Position numbers and translations under genes: made by a program. The notes under the pieces were generated by a model. It saw only the letters and a program-made list of their open reading frames with translations. It was not told where the DNA came from and searched no databases. Shown here one piece after another: positions 47,153 through 59,105 of a stretch of DNA of 64,000 nucleotides (position 1 is its first letter; every line of letters begins with the position of its first letter). Source of the DNA: Voacanga thouarsii (taxonomy: Eukaryota > Streptophyta > Magnoliopsida > Gentianales > Apocynaceae). The stretch covers positions 930,001 to 994,000 of the forward strand of contig JANUWF010001813.1 in the NCBI GenBank assembly GCA_026120185.1, written 5' to 3'.

Positions 47153-48419
47153 GTTAGGTGTATTAGAATTAATTTGGTACAATTGTTATGCATTGATTCT
47201 TCTTCTCTATGTGATTAACATGAACCTAACAAATCTTCATTAATTTGATCAATTTCCATTTTATGTTGCAGTTATTGATTTTCTGAGGATGATTATACTA
47301 CATCCCGTAGGAGCAAGTATACTTTCTAAACATATCAGCACTGGAAATTGTAAAATAGCTAGTTATTTTACTTTTTACTTGTGATAGCAATTGTTAAGAT
47401 ATTGAATCCATTTTGCATATTACTTATTTTCTATCTTGATGTAATTTTAGTTATAAAAGTGAACCCATTAATAAGGTTAGAATACAACTTTCTTGAGTAT
47501 ATCTGATGCAATGGTACTTACGCTTACAATGACATGATTGAACTGTGTAGCTAGGATTGACAAGTATTTTTGGAAGCAATGAATGAAAGAGTTTGGTGGG
47601 GATTTTATCTTTCCATTGGATTGTTTATAATAGTTTGGCAGATTAGTAGATTAGAGAAGGGAAGAGAAGTAGAAAATGGGATATGAAAACTTGATACTTT
47701 TCAGTAGAGTTGGATTGAAGGAAAAACTTTGGAAGGTGAGACTTAAGCATCATTATTCACTTCTCTTTCATGCTTGTATATGTTGATATATTGCACATTC
47801 TACATGTATTTTCCTCCAGAGCTTGACTGGCTTTGCCTAGGAAGAATGCTGCTCTGAGAGAGAGAGAGAGAGTGAGAGAGAGAGGTAGTGGCTAGACTTT
47901 AGAAGAATATGAGCGTATAACTTTTCTTTTCTTGTTCAGTTGGACTCCCAACTATTCCTTTCTTATAAGCAAACTTGCAAGACTTGGCTCCTCCATACTT
48001 TACTGTAACTCTTCTTTATTTACTCTCTATTAATTAATAGCACGCAACAATATAATTACACCATTTGATGAGCACTAGTTATGGAAGGGACCTAGTGAAA
48101 AACAATCTTTCAAATAATACTTACACATAGGATGTATGTATAGATTAGCATTACATCTATAAACTCCTACGAATTATGCACTTAAAAGCTACATCTACAG
48201 TTACATTATTATTAAACAATTCTTTACTATTTTAGAATGCCAAACAATCTTCAAGAGTTATTCTATCTGAATAATGACAGATTGGCTTTGGTTGAGCCTT
48301 CTAAACACCCAGTTGTGATAGATACATATCTAAGTAAAAGGAAGGACTAGAGTTGGAATGATGGAAAGGCAGGGGGAGGGGGGGGGGGACTAACTAACAA
48401 ATGCTTCTCCTTTATCTTT
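47153..48419. other. CACTA cargo without recognised exons
   Basis: Possible MTP intron and flanking sequence. No further MTP exon is visible. A short GA tract lies near 47855-47885 and a poly-G run near 48379-48389. Confidence 0.4.
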
Positions 48420-48800
48420 ACTGAGTAGTGATGCTGAAAATGCTAAATAGTTTCCAGTAGAAAATGCTGTGTAAATACTGAGTAGTAATTGAGTAGTGAT
48501 ATGCTGAAAATACTGAGTAGTTTTCAGATGAAAAATGCATAATATTGCTCAGTAGTAATGCTAGAAATGATATGTAAATGCTAAAAGACTTGTAATGGAA
48601 TAGTCTTTGAAATGCTGAGTAGTGATAGTGAAAATGTTGAATAGTTTCCAGCTGAAAATGTTATGTATGCTGTCTGGAAATGCTATGTAAATGTTGAGTA
48701 GTAATTGAGTAGTTTCCAGCTGAAAATGCTGAGTAGTTTCTAGCTGAAAATATTGAAAATGCTGAGTAGTGATGCTGAAAATGCTTAGTATACTTTTGAG
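48420..48800. repeat. Degenerate short tandem repeat (TGCTGAAAATGCTGAGTAGT type)
   Basis: Blocks such as GATGCTGAAAATGC, TACTGAGTAGTAATTGAGTAG and AGTTTCCAGCTGAAAATGCT recur about ten times with variable spacing of 20-60 bp. An outlying copy is at 49175-49215. No gene is present. Confidence 0.7.
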
Positions 48801-49660
48801 CATACTTTTGAGTGCTTAGTATACTTTTGAACATAATGTGGTTGTTCTACCATAGTTCAATCTTCCCTTTGTATATTTTTTTTTTGGGTTTTGAAATTGC
48901 CCTTCAATCATTTTGTCCATTATTTTGGTCGAGATATGATGTGCAATATTTTCCCGTTCATCATTCTTTTATGGGAATTTGAAATTTCAAAAGGCTAAGA
49001 TTTGAAAAAGCAAGCAACTGATGTTGAAGAACTGTTGTAGTATTAACTATACTATTCTTTTGGTTCTTTTTTGTTTCTGAAATCACCATGGTGTTAAAAT
49101 AGAGACATATATGTTGTAGATTCGAGTGTTTCTTTTCCGTTTTAGACAATAGTAATCTCTGGGATAATCTCAGTCAGAAAATGCTGAAAATGCCATGTAT
49201 GCTCTCTGAAAATACTTTTAATATTTGGTGCAGAACTTTGTTGGTTAACATGCTTGCTTTGAATAATTAGTGTTCTACTGAGGTCCTGGGAATTGCTATT
49301 TCAATAACATGAGCAAAAACATTTCCTTTGTTTGGCTAAATTTTATTTGGATGTACATTGTTGTACTTGGTTGACATAAGAGTACCATTTTAGCAAGAAC
49401 TCACAGATTAATTCTACTCTTTTACTTTTGTCTAATTAATCTTTTAGTTTCAAATAATGATGATGTGTGGATCACTTATTATAGCTTATGTATGGTGTTG
49501 TTATGGTGATGAGGAAATTGGGGCCTCATTTATTAGATGTTTATCTTTTGGAAAATTACCACCTGAATGATATAGTAATGCATCTTCATTTTATCAGATA
49601 TTATGATCCTTCTGTGTTTATCATTTGCTGGCAATTGCACTTGAGATTTCCTGTTGGCAC

Positions 49661-51477
49661 TGAAGGCATGGAAAGTGGGAAAACACGGAGCACACAGCGG
49701 AAGCAAACATAAAAAAAATTGAAAAACAAGAACAGGGATTTCAGGGCAGGGTCGGTGCCGGCGCCAGCCCGGGCATCCCTAGCCGGCGCCGGTTGCGCCC
49801 TGTTACAATCCCGAGGTTTTAAAAATTTTACCTCTTTTTCTCGTTCTAAGTGTTGGCTATACCGAAACGTGTACAACAAGTGTAAGTGTGCTATTAGAAG
49901 CTTTTGGTGTGATTCCTGCAAGCCTCCTACTCCGCTTTTGCATGTATGAAAACGTCAAACTCTCGGTCTTCCAGTATATAGCCTGCCTAACTACCGTTTG
50001 GTGAACAACTAACGAGCTAGGGAATTTTCTGGAGAGAGAGAAAGAGACGTCTAGCTATTCCACAGAGAAGAAGCCATCTCTCTTGTGTGTCTAATTGCAA
50101 CAACGTTGTTTCCAATTCTCCTGTTTAACCTAAATAAAAAACCTTAGGTTAAACTGGACTGGGCCATTGGACTCTTGGTTTAACCTATTGGGCTTAATTA
50201 ATTACTCTAGTTAGAACCAACTTAATGACCCAACAAATAATTAATTTTCCAGCAAAAATAAACCAGTCCAATTAAATAAGTCTAAATCAGTTTAGTCCCA
50301 AATTAATCCCTAATTATTCAAATTGGGCTAAAGCCCTGAATAATTAGTTTACCCACCAAACCAATTTAATTAATTCTCTCTCTCTATGGACATTTATTTT
50401 ATTCTAGCCTAATAATTAAATTAGGCTACTAAATAAAATAATTCCATTTAATTTAAGATCAATCCCTTAACCCATATTTAATTAGGACTCACGGTCTATA
50501 TTGGGGACCAAAAGACACACCGCCTTGGCTACTAAAATGACCAAAATACCCTTGTCATATAAATAGTTGTATTTTGCATTTTAAATATTTTCTAATATCA
50601 TCATAAGAAAATATTGACCCCAAGGACAATGTTGTATTAGCAAAGTCTCCAACCTATAGGTGTAATCACTAAAATACCCCTCTATATATTGCCGTACATT
50701 TAGAGAGGAAGAAGTGTACTAACGTCTTTAAATGACATCTACTATCCTTAGACCTCTAGTCCAATGATCTACGACCTCCTGGATTGTTTCCGCTTTCCAA
50801 GGGAGCTACCTTAAGGCAAACATCCAAGTCATGTTTCTCAGGGCCCTGGATATTCAGATCATTCAGACAACCACAAAGGGCGATATAGTATAGAAACTAT
50901 CTTCTACAAGTCTGTTTTAACTAACTAGTCATATATACCCAACATGCAAGTTTATTGGCCTTACGATAGAACCTCAACTATAGCATATCAAAGTATATGC
51001 TTCCAGCTTCGTCAGACCACCAACTCATACTCAAATCATAGAGTACTAGTCCACGCTGTAGCGGTAGTAGTCTAGGTTTCTACCATATAGTACTTTTAAG
51101 AAACCACTACTACAGGTCCTGTTCTACGTATTCAAAATATGCTTATGTCATGAAGTGAGTTGACTACCTACTGGCTAAAGGTAAGCCATTCCCTATTTAG
51201 AATTCACAACATAATAACCTAAATATGATGAGATTCCCATTCTCATCAATCAGTTAAGAACAAAATTTTATGTGCTAAGTAACCCATGATCCATACCTTA
51301 CTGTGAAAGACCTTCATTCACATGGACCACTTACTTAAACACAATGAGTCTTTTTCAAATGTAATTGTGCACAAATAAAATTGTAAATTCACAAACAATT
51401 TTTGAAAATAAATTCTTTTATTAAAACATTCGACTTTTGCATCAGAAACCTAGTCTAAGAGGGCATACATCCCAACA
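49661..51477 (-). mobile_element. Solo copia LTR with target duplication GGCAC
   Basis: It runs TGAAGGCATGG...CATCCCAACA on the plus strand, collinear with the two LTRs of the copia element at 23910-33033. Flanks are GGCAC on both sides (49656-49660, 51478-51482), a perfect 5-bp target duplication. At 1817 bp it has no internal domain, so it is a recombined solo LTR. It keeps the ~30 bp near 51165 that the 5' LTR at 31254 lacks, and the CCGGCGCCGG motif near 49782. It sits inside the CACTA, so it is younger than the CACTA's cargo assembly. Confidence 0.9.
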
Positions 51478-51482
51478 GGCAC

Positions 51483-52204
51483 TAGAATTGTTGAGAATTT
51501 TCTGTGATTCACTTTTAAATAATCTTTGTCTGGTGCATGCTAATGCTTCAAATGCATGCAAATGTGGTAACACATAGCATTTTAAGTTTCACTTTATGTT
51601 AATGCACATTAGATTTCTTCAAAGCTGCTTATGTGCTTTATGATTCCGAATTTTATGTTAAAGTGGATGATTATATATATCTGAGACAAGTTTTGTAGTG
51701 ACTTTAGAAGTTCAAATTATAGCTTTATTAAGAAGTAATCTAGTCCTTTTTTTTTCTTCTTAATGACAGAATGAATGAAGATCAATGTGGTTAAAGGTTC
51801 ATTTAACTATGGCAATATTTTTTGTCCTTAATGAATTTTTATGACTTCTGATGGATGTCATGGTTAGAATTGTGGTTTTGTTTTGGACTATTTTGAACTA
51901 ATATCAAGGATTAGATTTATGCACTTATTAGACTCCATTTAGTTTTTTTGGTATATATTAAGTTATTATTAATGGAAGATAGCATTTTGAATGTTTATTC
52001 AATGGATGATAGTTGATTATTAATATTAGATGTTTTCATAGTTCTATATGTATAGTATATGATCTTGTTAAAGTAGAAGGAAAAACAAGTTGTCAATATC
52101 ATCATATTGAATTCAATGTTCATTCACTATGGATGTTAAAAATATGGAAAGTTGTTCAAAAATTGCGTACCATTTTTTTTTGTTTTTTGTTGAAGCTTTA
52201 AAGA
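51483..52204. other. CACTA interior, no recognised feature
   Basis: AT-rich non-coding sequence between the solo LTR and the right subterminal repeats. Confidence 0.5.
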
Positions 52205-52792
52205 ATGGCAAAAAGTATTAATTACTTACATGGAAATCATAGCAAATGGGCATTACCCACCATTATGTCAATTTAGAAAAGAACCGTGGCAAAAAGTATT
52301 AATTACAACAGCAATGGAATGTAGCAAATGGGCATTACCCACGGTTATGTCAATTTAGAAAAGAACTGTGGCAAAAAGTTTTAATTACAATAGCAAGTAA
52401 ATTGTTGCAAATGGGCATTACCCATGGTTATGTCAATTTAGAAAAGAACCGTGACAAAAAGTATTATTTCTAATAGAAATTTAATTGTAACAAATAATAT
52501 TCCCCACGGTTGTAAAATGTTGGAAAATCTGTGACAAGAAATTAAAATATTTGCCCACAGTTAATAACCGTTGGAAAAAAATGTGACAAAATTCCATAAA
52601 CAAATACCACACTTTATTTACAACGACTCCAAAATTGTGGTAAATCCATGGCAAAAGGTATTCTCCACGGCTACACAATTGTGCAAAACTTTTTGCAATG
52701 GCTGCAACACCCACGCTTCGAAAACCGTGGCGTTTCCATGGCAAAAACATATTTGCCACGAGTTTGGCCACTTTCGCCACACTTTTTCTGGC
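52205..52792. repeat. CACTA right subterminal tandem repeats
   Basis: An ~82-bp unit (GGCAAAAAGTATTAATTAC ... GCAAATGGGCATTACCCAC ... AGAAAAGAACCGT) occurs about 3.5 times from 52207 to 52480. It is followed to 52790 by shorter ACCGTGG/CCACGG motifs. These are the subterminal motifs typical of CACTA ends. Confidence 0.75.
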
Positions 52793-52820
52793 ATTGCCAA
52801 AAGCCACTTTTTTTGTAGTG
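52793..52820 (-). repeat. CACTA right terminal inverted repeat
   Basis: Plus strand TTGCCAAAAGCCACTTTTTT then TGTAGTG, the inverted match of the left end. Confidence 0.85.
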
Positions 52821-53174
52821 TAGGAAGTTTAAAATAGTTGTACAATACAAGTACTCAAATGGCATGCCTGCATAAAATCCCAAAAAACTCAAATTTATGA
52901 CATGAGCAAAAAACTTCTTCATTTAAAGAATCCCAACTAACAAAACGTCCTCCATCCTCTTTATCACAATGTTGTATAATATAAGAAGTATCACCTTTAT
53001 CATACACATCATATTTAGAAGATAATACCATTTTGTCTTGTAATAATGAGAAGGAATATGGTGTAAGAATCTTTGAAGGTTGCTTCTCAATAGGCATAAG
53101 TGTTTTCACTTGAGTATTTAAATGCTTTTGGTGCATGGCTACCTCTTCTGCCACTTGATTTCTTATATTGACTG
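52821..53174 (-). pseudogene. FAR1-related (FRS) gene, SWIM zinc-finger exon (5' part)
   Basis: Minus strand. The exon follows an acceptor AATGTAG at 53175 and reads NIRNQVAEEVAMHQKHL, KILTPYSFSLLQDKMVLSS, then the SWIM finger EEVFCSCHKFEFFGILCRHA (C-x-C...C-x-H intact). One TGA stop follows directly, in a position usually Arg (CGA to TGA), then VLVLYNYFKLP up to the CACTA border. The SWIM finger contributes to DNA or protein binding in FAR1-type transcription factors. In-frame continuity with DKYPPKRW at 39419 dates the CACTA as later than the gene, and the rest of the exon is little damaged. Confidence 0.85.
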
Positions 53175-53500
53175 CTACATTAACATATATAAATGGATTA
53201 AGTGAATGTTAAAAATTAAAATTTATTATTACATGAAAAAGTAGAAAACATGCAGTGTGAAACCCCACCTAAAGCCAACCCTTGAGTAAGGGGGTCGGGA
53301 TACATATCATATTATTTTGCATGGATATATATATTTTTGAATGATTTTATGTTCGTTAGAATTGTGATTTATGGGTTAAAAGGCTTAGTTATGCTTATTG
53401 AGTAGGAAGGGTAAAATGGTAATTTTGCTTGAGGTCAAAGTAGGAAGATAGCTTTTGGATTATATAAGATAAATATGTGGGTGAGAAAATAAGAACAAGA

Positions 53501-53577
53501 GTTGTTGTGGTTTAGTGGTTAGAGCTTTGGAATTAGTCTCTAAGGTCATGAGTTCAAATCCCATCATTTAAGTTTTA
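53501..53577 (+). other. tRNA-like Pol III promoter sequence inside element D
   Basis: TGGTTTAGTGG fits the box-A consensus TRGYNNARNGG exactly. GAGTTCAAATCCC fits box B at tRNA-like spacing. The D-arm and T-arm can be drawn, but the acceptor stem does not pair, so this is a tRNA-derived remnant (SINE-head type) rather than a tRNA gene. The copy in B (18903-18970, minus) is nearly identical. Confidence 0.55.
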
Positions 53578-55899
53578 TCATGATTATCTTAATTAAGTTT
53601 GAATTTTTGCTTTCTTGCATTCCATGAAAATAGGAATGTTGTCTTAGGGGAGACATGAAGAGAATGTCCTAATCTTATCAGTGTATCCTAAAAAGAATTC
53701 TAAATGAATTATTGTCCTTTTTATTACCTTTAGCTTGTTCTAACCTTTTCATCAATTAAACTTGTTCAAAATTTATCAAAATTCATGGTCTTAATTCCAA
53801 AAAATTCAGCAATGATTCTTGGTCTTTGAATTTCGAAAATAAATCTTGGAGGTTGGGGATTTGATTGAAAATAGGAGAGGAGTTAGGGAAGGTTCCCAAG
53901 AGAAATTAATCACCATTGATGAATCTTCAAACTCCACTCCATTGTGTTCATAATTTTCATGAAAGAAATCTGGAAATTTTCCAGACTCTTGGCAGCCTAA
54001 CTTTCGAAAATCTCAGCCATTTTTCTTACTCAATTGCTGCTGGAAAATGGCCAATTTATTCAGCTTGAGGAACTGAAAATTCTGTGCAATTCGGACTGCA
54101 CAAAAAACTGCACAAACCAGAAAAAAATTCTGGGCAGTTTCGCAACCTTCAAACTAGAAAATGAAGCTGTTCTATTCCACCTTCAAGCCAGCACAACTTC
54201 TCTACTTTTTCCCCATAAGGAGGGCTGGAAAACCTGCCTTAAAGGACCCTTGGACACCTCTCAAAACCTCTACAAAACGGGCTGAAGAATTGCAGAAAAC
54301 TGCACAGGAAAATTTGCAGCAAACCTTCGAAACATGAGCACCTTGAAATCAGAATTTTTCCAGCTTTGTTCCCTTCAAGCCTTGGCCGAACACCACCCTC
54401 CAACCTCTGTAAATTAACCCTTGTTTAGCCATGAACTGAAAACCATTACCCTCTCCACTTACCATGCACAATTGGACTCCATAATCACACCTCAAATCTC
54501 TCCTACAATCACTCTATTCAAACTTCCATTTGAACTTCAAATTTTCCAGAATTTTTCTCCATGAAAACACCCTTGTACTAAGCTATACAACCAGAATTCC
54601 TCTGCCATTTAAGCTCTGAATTTCTTCCAGCCTTAAGCTTTATCAGACCTCATTCATTTCAGCAAACCAAACCAAACCAGCCGACACCATTGAAGCTCCA
54701 AGAAAACCTTCATCAAACAAACACCATTAACATATCCTATACCTCAAACCACTCTTCAAATCACTCCATTTGAATTTTGAATGATCAGATTTTTCTCTCC
54801 CTCTCTAAGCTAAACCGAAACCCCTAAATTCCCTAAACTATTCAGTCTACACTCTCTAGAAATTCGTCCATCATTTTCCCTCAAATTCTTTCCATCTTCA
54901 CCAAGAACACCAAGAACACACACTACTTTTCTTCAAGCCAAAACCCGCTCTAAACACCTCTAATCCCTCTCAAAAACTCCAAAATACTCCTACATACTCT
55001 CTAGAGTTCATTCTGGAATTTATAACATCAAATCTCAAAAACAAAAATTAGCATTTGGATCAAAACTAGTTTTTTTTTCCATTGAAGTCTCAAGAACATC
55101 ATCAAGGTAACTAAGAACAACTCCTTTGTTCATCTTCTTCCATTTAATCCTCTATATATCTTTCTAATGCTCTCTCTCTCTCTCTCTCCCAACCAAAATG
55201 GTTGATCAACCATCAACCATGGCTGTTTTTCCGTTGGATCACTCAAGACTCTCCGTCGCGCGTGGACCTTCTTTTGTCTTCATCAAAGTAATCGACAATC
55301 AAGTATTCATTCTTAAATCCTTCTTTTTAAATTCTGAAATCATGTCTCTTAGGTGTTGATATGGGGGATAGAATATGAATGGGAGATTGAGTATATGCAT
55401 GTGGAATAGGGGAATGGAGTTTAGGCATGAGGATTGTTGTATATGACTAGGTTGTATGTATTTTCTTGTTGAATCGATGTATGTTCTTTGTGCTTAATGA
55501 ATTTTATGGATGTTTGAAGCATGTTAGACATCATGACACCAAAGGTGATTAGGCTCTTATATTTCATTTTCCTTTGAAGCCATTAATGATGATTATGCCT
55601 AGAAGGAAATTAGCCTTGTGATAGTATGTGATAATTCGAGCATGTGTTCATGAATGGATTGGTTTATTATTTGATGTTGGAGAATGTATTTATGAATCTC
55701 TTCTAGCAATAGGAAAATCATGGTGGAAGATTATTTTCTTGTTAAGTCTAGGTTATTTTTATTAGCAAAATTTTATTACTTTAATTAGAATTACCACTAT
55801 ATTTTTCTATAAAATTCGAAACTCTAGGAAGATTTGGATTGGTTCATTAATTAAAATATTAATATTTTCCTTATCAAATGAATGAAATCTTTTATTAAA

Positions 55900-55907
<8 letters not shown>

Positions 55908-55940
<33 letters not shown>

Positions 55941-55946
55941 TATAGT
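55908..55946. repeat. (AT)n microsatellite
   Basis: About 35 bp of AT repeat with one C, in the very AT-rich middle of element D. Confidence 0.85.
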
Positions 55947-57642
55947 AATAAATCTTTTATAATAAATAAAATATTAGAATTAATGACATTGTAGACCTTA
56001 GTTCAAACTTTTACCTATAGTCCTAAATATTATTTATATTAAAATCTATTTGTTATTTATTAAATAAAAATTTAATATAATTCATTTATTATTAATTTTA
56101 TTTATTACTAATTATTTATTATCTATTAAAAATTAATTAAAATTATTTGTAATTTATTGTTTATTTATAATAAAACTATTTTTTAAAAATTATCATTTAT
56201 TAATATTATTTAGGGCTTAGTATTATTCAATATTCAAACATTAGTTTATTTGTTAATAATAGCACTCAAGAATTATTATATGAGTCTATAATTTATTAGC
56301 AATCATTTTAAAACCCCTAGTTATTTTAACTTATCAAACTAGACTTATTTTATAAAATTCTTTATCAGCTAGCCTTAAAGCTTAGGACAGCAGGGTCATG
56401 ATGGTAATAGGTTGAACTAGGATTATTTTGTGTAAGTGAATTTAGCTTGAGTGTAACCTTATGTTTTGTGTTTACCCTAGGCGGGGTTAGGTCAGCCTTG
56501 GAAGACCTTTGAATTCAAGCAAGCAAAGGATCAGGTAAGCTCTTGTATAAAACTTGTTTGTTGTAAAAGGTTACCATGGCAAGCTAAACACGAAGTATGT
56601 GAATACTGATTTGGTAGAGGCAATTAAGGACTGTTTCTTTTCTTGATTCAGTCAAACCAATTATTTGAAAATTTTTAAAGCAGTTTTACTCAAACACTGA
56701 ACTATTTCTAAAACTGATTTTGGCATGGACTTTAGAAACCCTTGATTCCCATTTTCAAGCAAAGCTATATTTTATCAGTTTTCTCCCAAGTGGGACAATC
56801 AAACGTTGAGTACTCAATAAGGGTAGGCTAGTAGTACTAGTTTTGAAGAGCAAGAGTGAGTCTTCTGGCAGGAGGTCACCTTCAGAAGATAAACTCAACT
56901 TAGAGAAACGTCAGTACTACTTAGTCACGCCGGTCCAAGCTAGTAGTTTTCAGTCATGTGGACTGTGTGTTGCCGGAGTGGACAACCGGTTTGTTTGGGT
57001 ATAGAGAAGGAAGAGTATCTTGCCCGGTAGGCCGATCACCTACCTTTTGTCAGTCTACACAAAGTGTGGCATTCTGACCGGCAGTATGCTCAAAGTGTGG
57101 CATACTGACCATGTGGACATGGAGCCCAACATGTGGTAACCCATGACCACCATGTTGAGTGGTTGATTTTATTGAACATGTAAGGTTGGAAAAGCCAAAA
57201 CACCACTCTTGATTTGACTATTATTTATTGCTTGCCAGTATTTCTCTTACGAAGATTTTATACTTTGCATTCGCGAACTGTTTTCACTAAACACCCAAAG
57301 CACACACGGATTTACTGGGATTTTTATCTCATCACTCTTTTTACCATGATTTCAGGTCGATACTGCTATGGGGATGAGTAGCTAGTGTTGTCTGTCTTGG
57401 AAGAGATGTTGTTATCTATTTTGATGTAATGCTTTGGAAAGTTGAGAGTGAATAATTTTTATTCCTGGATTTGTTTTGAATTCTTAGATTGTAATGAGTT
57501 TTGAGTTTAAAGTACTATTTTTATTCTACTATTTTGATTGTGTGACCTAGTTATAAAGACCCCTTGTCCTTTGGACGGGGCGACATCCCCGACCCTATAG
57601 GGCCTAGGTATTGGGGTGTTACATGCAGAGGATTACAAATTA

Positions 57643-57676
57643 GAGAAGAAGAAGAAGAAGAAGAAGAAGAAGAAAA
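57643..57676. repeat. (AAG)n microsatellite in FRS intron
   Basis: About 11 AAG units, just downstream (minus strand) of the MULE-exon donor site GTTAGT at 57687-57682. Confidence 0.9.
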
Positions 57677-57687
57677 GAGAAACTAAC

Positions 57688-58136
57688 CACTCAACAAATT
57701 CTTTCAAACTAGTTCTTACATTTAAAAATCTCTTCAAAAATGAATTTATAGACTCTAAGTGGCCAGTGGTTGTCATACCAGCCAAAAAGAAACTCTTTAA
57801 ATACTATAATATCCAAGATGCACGATGAGTATATAACAAACAGATATGCCTGTCTGAAGAGAGATCAAATTGGGCTACCATTTGCTTCTACAATTGCTCA
57901 AATTCTTGGATGATATTTGAAGTATATAATTTATGAAACCTTGACTTAAAGTCCAAATAGCGAGTACCTAAAAGGACTGCAAACCAAGTTGGCAACTTCA
58001 CAACAATATGCCATATAAAAAATGCATGCTTGGTATGCGACATTTCCATGGAAACAACTTGTTTCAAAGTAATGTCTTGATCAGTCAACAAAGTTTGAGG
58101 ATATTTTTCACTCATAAACTGTAGAAAACACTGCAA
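57688..58136 (-). pseudogene. FAR1-related (FRS) gene, MULE transposase-domain exon
   Basis: Minus strand, after an acceptor TTTTGCAG at 58137. It reads FMSEKYPQTLLTDQDITLKQ (the second catalytic-region Asp of the MULE transposase fold), MEMSHTKHAFFIWHI and LGTRYLDFKSRFHKLY. After a TAG near 57888 it continues with FFLAGMTTTGHLESINSFLK and ending FVEW at the donor GTTAGT. FRS/FAR1 factors keep this transposase core although they act in light and developmental signalling. At least two stops (near 57888 and 57800) interrupt it. Confidence 0.85.
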
Positions 58137-58206
58137 AATAGAGGGGAAAAAACTAGTACTAAAAGAGATTTTGAGAAAATGAATTAATATTAAACATAAG
58201 AAAAAT

Positions 58207-58400
58207 AACTAATATTTAGCTTCAATGCCCATGTAAATAAAGCTATCTTCTCATCACATAAGAGAACAAAAAAAAAAAAAAAGTATTTTCATGATTATCT
58301 TCACCAACCCAAACTCCTAATGGCATGTCATAATGATTCAAACAGTATATAGTGTCAAAAACAACCACATTGCCAAAAAAACTCATAAACACGAATAGAA
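58207..58400 (-). pseudogene. FAR1-related (FRS) gene, first MULE-domain exon found
   Basis: Minus strand, after an acceptor-like CCATTATTAG. It reads SIRVYEFFGNVVVFDTIYCL (the first catalytic-region Asp, F-D-T), HYDMPLGVWVG, then CDEKIALFTWALK. A (T)15 run near 58270 replaces the usual FFGC-type residues and shifts the frame. I could not find earlier exons (FAR1 DNA-binding domain) between here and 64000; they may be lost or lie outside. Confidence 0.75.
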
Positions 58401-59027
58401 TCTAATAATGGTAATTAAATTATTTCTTATTTTACAATTTATAATAATAGTAATTAAAATTTTTCTTAAAACTTTGTACATATTAGATCTATGTTACTTT
58501 GTGTGAGTTTTTTAGAAGTGACGATTATTTTGAGAATAGATGAAGTAAAAACCAATCATAGAACATTTCTAATAAAATAAAAGTTCAAATTAGTCTGCCA
58601 CATCGAGCAATTAACCAAATGTCAAAATATTCTAAAGAGTAAAATTTGAGCGATCCTAGGCATAGGATGTCACCTCCCGCTATAATATCTATTGCGTGCA
58701 TATTAACTTAATAAAAAATTTCCTAAAAGTCGCACACTAACTAGTTCTCCCAATAAAATCTCTACAATAGCTAAAAAAAAAAAAATCCAAAATAAAAACA
58801 TCTAATTCATGACAATTGAAGGAAAATGTAATAGCAAATGTCTCAATCCAAAACTTAACTAAGATGACGAATTCAAAAGTAAATAACTAAAAATAAGACA
58901 TCAAACTTAAGTGCTTTTAATAAAAAAGTCTTGTGTTGGTCATTATCAACATATAAAAAGAGGAGAATTTACTGGGTGAGTATAACTACTTGTTCAATAA
59001 GTAGAAAATAAATACTTTCTTAATTAG
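58401..59027. other. No recognised feature
   Basis: AT-rich sequence upstream of the FRS remnant. I see no exon, terminal repeat or array. Confidence 0.5.
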
Positions 59028-59029
59028 AG

Positions 59030-59105
59030 AATGTATGTATGTATGTATGTATGTATGTATGTATGTATGTATGTATGTATGTATGTATGTATGTATGTAT
59101 GTATA
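59030..59105. repeat. (GTAT)n microsatellite
   Basis: About 19 GTAT/ATGT units. It is the same tetranucleotide (opposite strand) as the array at 36592-36788. Confidence 0.95.

Larger units (their letters stand above)
39420..52820. mobile_element. CACTA (En/Spm) transposon, non-autonomous, 13.4 kb
   Basis: The left end reads CACTGCAAAAAAAAAAAGG then CTTTTGGCAA. The reverse complement of the right end reads CACTACAAAAAAAGTGG then CTTTTGGCAA. These are matching terminal inverted repeats of the CACTA superfamily. Three-base flanks are CAG (39417-39419) and TAG (52821-52823), a 3-bp duplication with one transition. Subterminal regions carry repeated ACCGTGGCAAAA/TTTGCCACGG motifs. No transposase is visible. 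Cargo: a satellite-like array, an unidentified gene fragment, two MTP exons and a solo copia LTR. It is inserted in an FRS exon. Confidence 0.85.
53256..57623 (+). mobile_element. Element D: 4.37-kb solo LTR with target duplication TGCAG
   Basis: It starts TGTGAAACCCCACC, ends GGGGTGTTACA, and is flanked on both sides by TGCAG (53251-53255, 57624-57628). Same family as B. The two termini are imperfect inverted repeats (TGTGAAACCCCAC against TGTAACACCCCAA). There is no protein-coding region. Near 56515-56530 the text AAGGATCAGGTAAGCT resembles a splice donor and near 57345 TGATTTCAGGTC a splice acceptor, as in transcribed LTRs. It lies in the FRS intron between the MULE and SWIM exons. Size and ends suggest a large Tat/Ogre-like LTR; that lineage is inference. 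Confidence 0.75.

Noticed and set aside
53501..53577. Functional tRNA gene
   Set aside because: Internal promoter boxes fit but the acceptor stem does not pair, and the same block recurs in another element copy.
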